Shown in pieces: positions 1 to 6,284 of a stretch of DNA of 29,073 nt. The DNA is from a virus. Each line of letters starts with the position of its first letter. The stretch's first letter is position 1. The translations under genes and the position numbers were made by a program. A model generated the notes under the pieces. The model made no database searches. It was given only the letters and a program-made list of their open reading frames with translations, and was not told the DNA's origin. Location of the stretch: IMG/VR virus record IMGVR_UViG_3300048033_001694, positions 1 through 29,073 of that record, one strand, 5' to 3'.

Positions 1-183
1 CTACCCTTTTAGCTGCCTCTCAATCTTCTCCATATGCGCCTTGAGCGCTTCCGGCTCCTGTGAGCCGTTTTTTTGCGCCCAATCGGCAGGGGAGGGGAGG
101 GTGAGCCCCCTAGCCTCCCAGAATTTCTTGATATCCGGGAAGGTCAGTCGATCCTTCCATCCGCCCTTCTTGAAGGCATTCAC
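1..183 (-). CDS. Unassigned 60-codon frame, probably the 3' end of a broken gene
   Basis: The frame ends with TAG at positions 3-1 and would encode about 60 residues: a basic start (AFKKGGWKDRL), then FPDIKKFWEARG, then a Lys/Glu-rich helical end. I do not recognise the family. The only start is GTG at 183 and no Shine-Dalgarno sequence precedes it. The frame is also open upstream of 183, inside the helicase fragment, without a stop as far as I followed it. It is therefore more likely the tail of another gene joined to the interrupted gajB-like frame than an independent gene. It does not resemble what should follow motif II in a UvrD helicase. Composition resembles the gajAB-like remnant more than the GC-rich phage genes. 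Confidence 0.25.
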   Translation of the reverse strand: MNAFKKGGWKDRLTFPDIKKFWEARGLTLPSPADWAQKNGSQEPEALKAHMEKIERQLKG

Positions 184-617
184 ACTATAGCGTGTTGAGG
201 AACTGAGCAGTCCTGATACTCGTCCACTATGAGACGGTCGTAGTTCGCGGCAATGATGTCATCCAAGTGGGGTTCTTTTAAAAGACCGCACGCAGCTTTT
301 CTGATCTTTGGATAATCTGGGCGCGTGGCCTTTAGAAGCGAAGCGTTTGCGCCGGATCGTTCCGGAAACATGGATAGCAGCCGGATCACCCAGCCATCAA
401 TTGTCATCAGGCGAAAGGCAGACGTTGGCACGCCAGCGCTTGCAAGTCGGCTCCTAAGGGCCGCCACGCCTGCATTCGTATGGGTAAGTACTAGCACGGG
501 CTTGGGGCCAGTATGGCACGTCAAAGCTTGAGCGATCAGGTGGGTTTTCCCACATCCAGCCGGAGCCGTCACCGTACCACGTTCTATGGACAGAAGATCA
601 ATCGGCGTTTCATGCAT
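180..617 (-). pseudogene. gajB-like UvrD/SF1 helicase, 5' fragment only
   Basis: This 145-codon frame carries the N-terminal half of a UvrD-like SF1 helicase ATPase. It has a P-loop APAGCGKT at residues 18-25, a motif Ia-like stretch LVLTHTNAGVAALRSRL at about 42-58, and motif II DEYQD at 132-136. It stops with TGA nine residues after motif II, so motifs III-VI and the second RecA-like domain are missing; GajB-type helicases are usually near 500 residues. The ATG at 617 overlaps the stop of the upstream nuclease fragment by 8 bases, the coupling expected of a gajA-gajB operon. In Gabija systems the helicase works with the OLD nuclease against phage. Here the protein should be inactive. Related UvrD-like helicases sit next to OLD nucleases in other defence operons, so the Gabija name is an inference from the pair. 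Confidence 0.75.
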
Positions 618-1857
618 TATTGATCCATGAGAATATTGCAGCCAGGACCTGCCGGAACCACTGTTGAGAGTTTTGCCATTCTGGACCGACTATATTTCGA
701 CCGATGTATTCCATCGAAGCAACATTTTTGAACCAAGGATTGTTCTTCTGCTTGGATGCCTTGGCAAGTATGGCCCTAGTGTCTGGACTAATATTCCCCA
801 ATAGGCTCTCGGCTTCGAAAGCATTAAGGTCAAAAGCATTGTCGGATGCCGATTTGATCCATTGGTCAATGCTGCCCCGGGCATGCAAGTCGATTGCATA
901 CGCGACAAGCCCTTTAACTACAGTGTCAGAGACGCCTTGAAAGATTGCATCTTCGATCGCCTGCCCCGGTTGCCATTTGAAAACAGCCCCTCCAGCGTCT
1001 TCAAAAGCTGTTTCCGCCGCTGCATCTGGCTGTTTATCATCATCCCTGAAGACAGCGACCGGGTAGCCCACATCGACAAGAGCTTGCCCCCTACCAATAA
1101 CTCGGGTGACTCCGCCTCCATCAGCAAGAGAAACGCCGCGAGCCGCTAGAGGTTGGTAGGTCGCATTTGATGAAAAACAGGCATCCAGCCCTCGAAGAAA
1201 GCCAACTTCGCTGGCACCTTCGCAAACAATAACCCTGCGGGAAAGAAAAGCTTCAGGGTGTGAGCGGATCGTACCTTGGGCGTCGTCTTCGACACCGACC
1301 TTTTTTGCCTCATGACTTCCGTTGTCAATCTTGCGCAGTACAAAAAGCTGGTTTCCGGAAAGCTCCCTCAAAGCTGTCGGAGAATGGGTTGTAACAAATG
1401 CCTGCAAAGGTGGATTTACCTCCTTGGCCCCCAAAGAGGAAAGCAACCGAATAATTCGATGTGGTTCAAGACCATACTCCAGCTCGTCGATCAGTATCAG
1501 CGAAGATTTTTCGGCAGCGGCCCGCTGCAACCCGGCAATGAGAAGCCGAATTGAGCCTACGCCCAAATTTCTCAATGGCACGCCCTTGGCGTCATGAAGC
1601 GAAACTGCACCACCGGAAAAACTGACGCTATGTGCGTCAAGCAATGCTTTGGCATCTTTTCCCGCTTCGATCCCGAGAGAAGAAGCTGTTTCCCGCACAG
1701 TTTTAAGCGTTTCACTCAACTCCTTTTGAGCATCATCGCCAAATGTGTCTCGCGCAATTCTGGCAGCATTGACAAGGGCAGCTGAGGCATCCGCTGTTTC
1801 TTCGTTCAGTTTGTTCAGTACGGAACCGCGCCGCCAACTGAGGTTGTAGTCACTTAA
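610..1857 (-). pseudogene. gajA-like OLD-family ATPase-TOPRIM nuclease, N-terminus missing
   Basis: An open frame runs unbroken from about 1857 to a TGA at 610, roughly 415 residues. The first part (LSDYNLSWRRGSVLNKL, then an acidic helical stretch) reads like real protein, so the TTG at 1719 is not the natural start. An ABC-type ATPase half follows: a signature-like NLGVGSIRLLI, Walker B LILIDELEYGLEPH near 1480 and an H-loop VTTHSP near 1390. A TOPRIM domain comes next, with an acidic VCEGASE near 1220 and FRDDDK near 1040. The N-terminal ATPase part with Walker A, perhaps 150-200 residues, is absent because coding sequence of a phage gene begins at about 1855. GajA binds nucleotides and nicks DNA; without Walker A this copy should be dead. 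The downstream helicase fragment overlaps its stop by 8 bases. Other OLD classes are possible. Confidence 0.75.
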
Positions 1858-2489
1858 GGCTCCAAGGCGGTTAGGAGGGTGCTGTCGTGGGGCACATGCC
1901 CCTCGAAGACGAGCATCGAGCCCGTCCGAGGCTCGACCGCATACCAGCCGCCGATATATGCGTCCGGGTTGTTACAGGGCCAGAGCCGCTTGCCGGCGTT
2001 AGCCGGATCGTAGAAGCGCACCGCCCCGCGATGGAGCGAGGTCTCGGGGCAATCCGCGTCTAGGACCACCCGCGGGTAATAGGTGCAGACGATGTCAGTC
2101 TGGATATGCGTGTGCGCGTTGATCCCGACGTTTTCCCGCGCGGCCCGGCGCTGCCAGAAGGTGTCCGACATCATCGCGATCTCGCCCGTGTGGTCGTAGC
2201 CATAGGCCAACTGCAGGTATTCGCGCACCCCGGCCGCCACCATTTGCGCCAGAACGGCGATGGCCGGGTCCCGCCGGTCAATCAGGAAGTTGTGCCGCAG
2301 ATGCCCAAGATGGTTGGTCTGATCCCCAACGTTGCGTCCGTCGCCATCGTCTTGGATGCGATTGGCAACTGCGTCCTCGGCAGCCAGCGCGTGCAAGCGG
2401 TCATTGAAGCCCTCTGGCATCTCCCAATGCTTGTGCATGACAAAGGCGGGAAAGATCGTTTGAAGCTCCGTTGTGGTTGGGATTTCCAT
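1854..2489 (-). CDS. 2OG-Fe(II) oxygenase-like protein, probably C-terminally truncated
   Basis: The 211-residue product resembles the putative 2OG-Fe(II) oxygenases (TIGR02466-like) carried by some phages; the substrate is unknown. A candidate first iron-ligand region is GINAHTHIQTD followed by CTYYPRV, matching the family pattern of an N..H.H segment before a YY strand. The second region is GSMLVFEGHVPHDS, matching the usual strand ending in the distal His. Family members normally continue with a strand carrying an R-x-S motif that binds 2-oxoglutarate. Here the protein stops right after LLTALEP, and the TAA lies where the nuclease-derived sequence begins. The ATG at 2489 overlaps the upstream stop as TGATG. 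The product is probably inactive or impaired if the Arg is truly lost. Family assignment is by eye. Confidence 0.6.
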   Translation of the reverse strand: MEIPTTTELQTIFPAFVMHKHWEMPEGFNDRLHALAAEDAVANRIQDDGDGRNVGDQTNHLGHLRHNFLIDRRDPAIAVLAQMVAAGVREYLQLAYGYDHTGEIAMMSDTFWQRRAARENVGINAHTHIQTDIVCTYYPRVVLDADCPETSLHRGAVRFYDPANAGKRLWPCNNPDAYIGGWYAVEPRTGSMLVFEGHVPHDSTLLTALEP

Positions 2490-3400
2490 CAGACGACCTC
2501 GACGTTGATCACCCCGACCGCCGTGTAATGCTCGGCGTTCAGCTTGATCTTGATCTGCTCGCCGGCCTCCAGACCCAGCGCCTGCACCCGCACCGAGCCC
2601 CGGCCGCTCGCATCGGTCAAAACCCGTGCCCGCGGCAGGTAGCCCGCATCGCTTTCGACCTTGAAGCGCGTTGCGCGCTCGCAGGCCGCGCCGCCGTCAT
2701 TCCAGATCAGATGGAAAGGGATGTCGATCGAGCCGCCCGCAGGGACGGTGATGTTCGCCGCGTCCGCGATGGCCGTGAAAAACCAGCGCTTAAACCACTG
2801 CCCATCGTTCGGGATGTCCGCGTCGGCGATCCGACCGTTGATCGTGGTGCCGTTCAGAAGGATCGGGTCGCCGTCGCACAGAAGCTCGATCCGCGTCTGG
2901 CCAAGGTCGTCCGTCGCGAAGGGCATGAAGATAACCAGCGCATTGGAGACGCCATTGATCGCCCGGAAACGCCACGAAAAGTCGATCTTTTCCTTGGCCG
3001 ACTGCGCGAAACGATTGCGCCACGGCAAAGGGAAGCCCGAAATATTGGTGCAGATGTCGATGATGGAGTAATCGACGAACTCGTCATGCCCGACCATCCC
3101 GTCCAAAAAGACGTAGGACCGACCTCGGTAGACGCCGCCATGCTCCGTCCCGGGCAGGTCCGGGATGAACAGGCCGTTTCCGCTCGCATCAACAATGCCC
3201 TCGCGGTTCACGTTCTCCATTGGCGCAGACAGAAGGGGTTCGATTTCCGCCCAAGGCGCACTGCCGTTGGGGCCGCTCGTTGTGCCTTCGTCAGCCTTCT
3301 CGAAAACACAGACGCCTGCGTAATTTGACTTTACATCGAGGGCGTAGTGCAACCGGGCGCCGTTACGGTCGATTAGGTAAACCCCGGTTTCAATGGTCAT
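2489..3400 (-). CDS. Phage tail-fibre-region protein, function unknown
   Basis: This 303-residue protein has no signal peptide or membrane segment. It looks mostly beta, with many short polar strands, and ends in a compact segment (GRGSVRVQALGLEAGEQIKI) like a small beta-sandwich. I do not recognise a catalytic motif. It lies at the distal end of the late operon, after the fibre genes, where host-recognition or adhesin subunits are typical, so a structural role at the fibre tip is an inference. The start is well supported: AAGGAG lies 7-8 bases before the ATG at 3400. Its stop overlaps the ATG of the oxygenase-like gene by one base, so the two are translationally coupled. Confidence 0.6.
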   Translation of the reverse strand: MTIETGVYLIDRNGARLHYALDVKSNYAGVCVFEKADEGTTSGPNGSAPWAEIEPLLSAPMENVNREGIVDASGNGLFIPDLPGTEHGGVYRGRSYVFLDGMVGHDEFVDYSIIDICTNISGFPLPWRNRFAQSAKEKIDFSWRFRAINGVSNALVIFMPFATDDLGQTRIELLCDGDPILLNGTTINGRIADADIPNDGQWFKRWFFTAIADAANITVPAGGSIDIPFHLIWNDGGAACERATRFKVESDAGYLPRARVLTDASGRGSVRVQALGLEAGEQIKIKLNAEHYTAVGVINVEVV

Positions 3401-3533
3401 GATGCATCTCCTTGATCTGCGAATGAAGCTCTTTGATCGCCTTGATCAGGAGACCCACGAGATTGCCATAGGCGAGGCACAGCACGACCTCGACCTCGAT
3501 CACGGCCTTTGGCGCAACCAGATCATCAGTCAA
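3390..3533 (-). CDS. Small 47-residue protein with a helical C-terminal segment
   Basis: A TTG at 3533 opens a frame of 47 residues: an acidic/hydrophobic start (TDDLVAPKAVIEVEVVLCL), then AYGNLVGLLIKAIKELHSQI, then a His-rich end. The AYGNL..LLI.AIKEL pattern is typical of the C-terminal helix that follows intramolecular-chaperone domains in phage tail fibres, so it may be a small fibre-associated helix. It overlaps the end of the C1q-like fibre gene by 8 bases and the start of the next gene by 11, and it fills a gap that would otherwise hold no coding in this tightly packed operon. There is no clear Shine-Dalgarno before the TTG. Readthrough or frameshift from the gene upstream is an alternative way to express it. 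Confidence 0.45.
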   Translation of the reverse strand: MTDDLVAPKAVIEVEVVLCLAYGNLVGLLIKAIKELHSQIKEMHHDH

Positions 3534-4485
3534 TCTTTTCTATCGTCAGGGTTGTGGCACCAAAGGTGGTGCAGGTGACACCAGCAATTACTTGGACATA
3601 AAGGCCGATTGTATCACCAGCAGACAGGTCGAATATACTTGTATAACTCATGCTGCCAGCGGCGTTGGGGACGTTCGATCCGTCACGATGATATGTATAT
3701 CCTGCCCCTGTTAGATCGGCCAGCTCGTTAATAGTTGGATACCAAGCCAAAGTCGTCCTAGTGCCGCTTGAGTGGGTGGCTCCTGCAGCCCAATCTATCC
3801 GATACAAGCCACTGGTGTTGACCGTTACCCGTTGGCCATCACCAGACAATGTAAAGTTGTCGCCCAAAACTTCAGCGAAGTTCCACGTTAAAAAGCCCCC
3901 AGCCCCAGTATAATTCTGCGTATCCGTTTTTCGCAGACGCGCATATATTTTCTCTGCGCTAATAGGCGGTTGCGAAGCGAACCACGCAGTCATACGAGCG
4001 CCGCTTGTTGCGCCGCCGCCGCTTTCGGTTCGAAAGTTCACCACATCACCAGCGTTAATCGTGATCGGCGCTGGCAGCACTACGGACGCATCAGCGGAGG
4101 CACCAACGGGTAGGCTGTAGGCAGATACACCATTGACGATCACGGCGATACTTGTTCCAGCATTCGCCGCAACTCTTGATGAAAATGTCAGTGCGTAGAG
4201 TTTGCACGAACTCGGTATTTTTATGCCACTGTTTGATCCCGTTACGTCACCGTTACCGAAAGACCATTGGTAACCACCACTCGTTGCGTTGGATAAAGGT
4301 CCCGTTTCTTCTGCCCAGATTGCGAAAATACCGCCAGCCGAAGCATTAGTTTGATGCGCCACGGCACCAGTGGTGTCGGTGACATACGTGTCAAAGCCAG
4401 CCCCAGTCCGCACAAAATAGATCGTATCTGCCTCCAACGTACCGGGCAGAGCCGATACAACCTTGTGAGCTTGAAATACAGCCAT
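3526..4485 (-). CDS. Tail fibre protein with C1q/TNF-like C-terminal domain
   Basis: A 319-residue fibre-like protein. Residues 1-45 (with ALPGTLEADTIYFVRTG) match the N-terminus of the neighbouring fibre gene, a probable shared attachment segment. The middle is Ser/Thr/Gly-rich beta sequence with a VNGVSAYSLPVG strand pair. The last ~135 residues have the pattern of a C1q/TNF-like jelly roll: KTDTQNYTG, then VNTSGLYRIDWAAG, then a YTYHRDGSN strand, then LSAGDTIGLYVQV and a final strand LTIEKID. Such heads trimerise and bind receptors in phage fibres. The DNA is visibly more AT-rich than the head and tail core genes, with ATA, TTA and TCA codons, as expected of an exchangeable host-range cassette. 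Only a weak GGTG-type ribosome binding site precedes the ATG at 4485. Confidence 0.75.
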   Translation of the reverse strand: MAVFQAHKVVSALPGTLEADTIYFVRTGAGFDTYVTDTTGAVAHQTNASAGGIFAIWAEETGPLSNATSGGYQWSFGNGDVTGSNSGIKIPSSCKLYALTFSSRVAANAGTSIAVIVNGVSAYSLPVGASADASVVLPAPITINAGDVVNFRTESGGGATSGARMTAWFASQPPISAEKIYARLRKTDTQNYTGAGGFLTWNFAEVLGDNFTLSGDGQRVTVNTSGLYRIDWAAGATHSSGTRTTLAWYPTINELADLTGAGYTYHRDGSNVPNAAGSMSYTSIFDLSAGDTIGLYVQVIAGVTCTTFGATTLTIEKID

Positions 4486-4490
4486 TTAGA

Positions 4491-5057
4491 TCACCAGCCC
4501 GTTGAGTTCCATGCGATAACAGGCAGAGCGCCGTTGTAAGTCAGCTTGCCGTTTCCGTCCTCACCAACCTTGTCCAACTGGGTCTTGTTGGCATGGGTGT
4601 GGCGCTTTGCAACTGCATCATCAATGTCAGCAACAGAAGAAGTTGGACGACCAACAATGCCAGCCCAGTTGAGCGTAACGTCCATGCTTTCATGCTCGGC
4701 AATCTTCACCCAAGCGGATGTGCCAGCGTTGTAGACGTAGGTTGCCGCACCAGACGTGACCGTTGCATCGGCGGACGCATCCAGAACAAGCACCTGAATG
4801 TTGGCAGTCGGGGACAGCGCATTTCGTGCGGCAATATCTGCGACGATCTCAATTCCCGCACCAAGGCCAGAAATGGAAGCGTCAATGAGCGCCTGCACAT
4901 CGTCCTGACCGATCACACGTTTGACGGTCGTTCCCGCTGCGCCAGTGACGTAGACCTCCACATAGTCAGGCTTGGCGGCAGGTGCGATCAGATAGATCGA
5001 GTGCGCCTCCAGCGAACCCGGCAGTGCGGTTTCTTTCCAGATTTTGTATTCAGCCAT
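4491..5057 (-). CDS. Tail fibre subunit, paralogous N-terminus to the C1q-like fibre
   Basis: A 188-residue protein starting with ALPGSLEAHSIYLIAPA, clearly related to the first residues of the next gene in the operon. A short helical part (DDVQALIDASISGLGAGIEI) and then beta sequence follow. One segment reads TYVYNAGTSAWVKIAEHESM, a common phage-fibre repeat in which a display value is followed by a short strand. Near the C-terminus, NWAGIVGRPTSSVADIDDAV followed by KRHTHANKTQLDKV is a typical fibre motif (GRP..S...ID.AV, H.H.N...LD). The protein is probably a shaft or adaptor segment. GGAG lies 8 bases before the ATG at 5057. The C1q-like fibre gene starts only 5 bases downstream of its stop. 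Confidence 0.7.
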   Translation of the reverse strand: MAEYKIWKETALPGSLEAHSIYLIAPAAKPDYVEVYVTGAAGTTVKRVIGQDDVQALIDASISGLGAGIEIVADIAARNALSPTANIQVLVLDASADATVTSGAATYVYNAGTSAWVKIAEHESMDVTLNWAGIVGRPTSSVADIDDAVAKRHTHANKTQLDKVGEDGNGKLTYNGALPVIAWNSTGW

Positions 5058-5069
5058 CGGTTTTACTCC

Positions 5070-5339
5070 TTACCATTGTGCTGATGCGAGTTGTGGCGGG
5101 GGGACGTATAGGCCATCGGCCAACCGCTCGATGCGATTGCCAGATTGATCGCTCAGAGGCTCCTCGCCAGAGATGAGAGAGATCCAGTCCGCGCGCGTGC
5201 CGCCAAAACCCTCGAGCACAGCAAGATCATAGGCAGACAGACCGTGTGGCCCCGGCTGGCCGCCGAGGTAGACGGGTGCGGCACCAGCCGGAACAGAAAT
5301 CCGGATTGGGCCCTGCGTTGACTTAATCTTGATCGTCAT
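5070..5339 (-). CDS. Small fibre/linker protein with collagen-like and SAYxLAVxxGFxGT motif
   Basis: An 89-residue protein. After a beta-rich N-terminus comes GGQPGPHGLSAYDLAVLEG followed by FGGTRADWISLISG. This is the common phage tail-fibre signature in which a short Gly-Pro stretch is followed by SAY.LA...GF.GT...W..SL, thought to act as a folding or trimerisation element between fibre segments. The rest (about 30 residues) is polar, ending in Pro- and Gln-rich sequence. The start ATG at 5339 overlaps the stop of the upstream gene as ATGA. Together with the two fibre genes that follow it forms the fibre cassette. Its own role as adaptor is inferred. Confidence 0.65.
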   Translation of the reverse strand: MTIKIKSTQGPIRISVPAGAAPVYLGGQPGPHGLSAYDLAVLEGFGGTRADWISLISGEEPLSDQSGNRIERLADGLYVPPPQLASAQW

Positions 5340-5686
5340 AAGTCTGCCCTCCGCGTTACCGGCACGGCGACCGGGATTTCGAGAATAAATTGCAGATGCT
5401 TGTCTGGCGGCAGGTCGGTCCGGATCATGTCAAGCACCACTGAGCCGCCCTGCATGCCATCCGTCGCCGCCGCAGGGATGCGCAGCTCCATCTCGGTGTC
5501 GCTGATGCGATAAAGACCGGCGTTGCTTTCAAGCGCCGCGATCGGCACCGGGTCAGAAATCTTGCTGCGAACATGCGCCAAGAACGTGCCGACCTCTGGA
5601 AAGATCGGGGCCTCGCTCACAATCCGCTGCGCCCATTCATAGCCGGCAAAGATTACCGAGCCATTCACAGTAGTCTGATCAGTCAT
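5336..5686 (-). CDS. Hypothetical protein of the fibre module
   Basis: A 116-residue soluble protein of mixed alpha/beta pattern. It contains VGTFLAHVRSKISD, then GLYRISDTEMELRIPAAAT, then a final hydrophobic strand (LQFILEIPVAVPVTRRADL). No family recognised. The arrangement suggests a small beta domain that could serve as a tail or fibre adaptor. The start at 5686 has a strong ribosome binding site, GGAGGAG, three bases before the ATG, and overlaps the end of the o-spanin gene by 8 bases. It is coupled through ATGA to the next fibre gene, so it belongs functionally with the fibre cassette rather than with lysis. Confidence 0.6.
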   Translation of the reverse strand: MTDQTTVNGSVIFAGYEWAQRIVSEAPIFPEVGTFLAHVRSKISDPVPIAALESNAGLYRISDTEMELRIPAAATDGMQGGSVVLDMIRTDLPPDKHLQFILEIPVAVPVTRRADL

Positions 5687-5888
5687 GGCTCCTCCACCCG
5701 CATAGGCGCTCCCCGATTTCGTTGTGGGCGACGATGTGCGCCAGCGTTCCGTCGCTCAGCACATCTGCGCGGGAGGGGCGGATGGGCTCCGCCCAGTCGC
5801 AGTCGTCGCGCATCCAGCGGGGTTCAGTCGCGCATCCAGCGGTCAGCCCGACGGTCAAGATCAGCGCGATTAGCGTTGCGAACTTCAT
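5679..5888 (-). CDS. Rz1-like outer-membrane spanin lipoprotein
   Basis: The likely start is the ATG at 5888, preceded by AAGGAG at 7 bases, giving 69 residues. An in-frame upstream start at 5909 would put seven charged residues before the signal and is less likely. The N-terminus MKFATLIALILTVGLTAGC is a lipoprotein signal with lipobox LTAGC (Cys19). The mature part contains CDWAEPIRPSRADVLSDGT and AHNEIGERLCGW, the pattern of Rz1-like lysis proteins of alphaproteobacterial phages. It should be anchored in the outer membrane and pair with the i-spanin to fuse the envelopes at lysis. It begins inside the 3' end of the Rz-like gene in another frame (65-base overlap), the classical nested spanin arrangement. 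Confidence 0.75.
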   Translation of the reverse strand: MKFATLIALILTVGLTAGCATEPRWMRDDCDWAEPIRPSRADVLSDGTLAHIVAHNEIGERLCGWRSHD

Positions 5889-6072
5889 GTCTCGTCTCCT
5901 TGGCGGCATGCATGGAACGGATGCGGGTATCGGCGCGTCGGATCGCGAGCTCCGCCTCGGCTTGGAGGCGGCCTTGGCGGATCAGAACCCAGACCGCGAT
6001 GGCGATGGCGCCGGCCAGCCCGGCCCAAAGGGCGACGCGGCGGCCGATGCCGGCGAAGAAGGTGGTGATCAT
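5824..6072 (-). CDS. Rz-like inner-membrane spanin
   Basis: An 82-residue protein from the ATG at 6072. One N-terminal transmembrane segment (ALWAGLAGAIAIAVWVLI, about residues 14-31) is followed by a charged, Ala-rich helix running to the end (AEAELAIRRADTRIRSMHA and onward). This is the i-spanin layout: membrane anchor plus periplasmic coiled coil. Its 3' end contains the out-of-frame start of the Rz1-like lipoprotein gene, which supports the pairing. The start overlaps the stop of the upstream small gene as ATGA, giving coupled translation within the lysis block. The ribosome binding site is weak (GGGGAA). An in-frame extension upstream lacks support. Confidence 0.7.
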   Translation of the reverse strand: MITTFFAGIGRRVALWAGLAGAIAIAVWVLIRQGRLQAEAELAIRRADTRIRSMHAAKETRHEVRNANRADLDRRADRWMRD

Positions 6073-6284
6073 GCCGGGTTCCCCGCGTGAATGCGCAGGC
6101 AGCGCGTGTCGAGGAGGAGGACAGTCAGCCCTGCCTCCTCGGCGATGGCCCGCATGTGGTCGTGGTATCGGACAGCCGCGTCCTCGCAGGCCTCGAAGGC
6201 CGGGTAGTAGACGGGGCTGATGCCGCTGCCGCAATCTGGGCCGGGATCACCGGCGATGCAGCTCGCTACGACGAGGAGCCACAT
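6069..6284 (-). CDS. Small Cys-rich protein between endolysin and spanins
   Basis: A 71-residue product from the ATG at 6284, which overlaps the endolysin stop as TGATG. The N-terminus is short and hydrophobic (MWLLVVASCIAG), suggesting export or weak membrane association, but no clear cleavage site is visible. There are four cysteines, at about residues 9, 18, 33 and 62, compatible with periplasmic disulfides. The middle reads ISPVYYPAFEACEDAAVRYH. I do not recognise the family. Its place between endolysin and spanins suggests a lysis-related or superinfection role, but that is only context. Longer in-frame starts upstream lie inside the endolysin gene and give Arg-rich, unlikely sequence. 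Confidence 0.55.
   Translation of the reverse strand: MWLLVVASCIAGDPGPDCGSGISPVYYPAFEACEDAAVRYHDHMRAIAEEAGLTVLLLDTRCLRIHAGNPA

Noticed and set aside
2471-3328. Plus-strand 285-codon frame opposite the fibre-region gene
   Set aside because: Arg/Asp-rich antisense shadow, no ribosome binding site.
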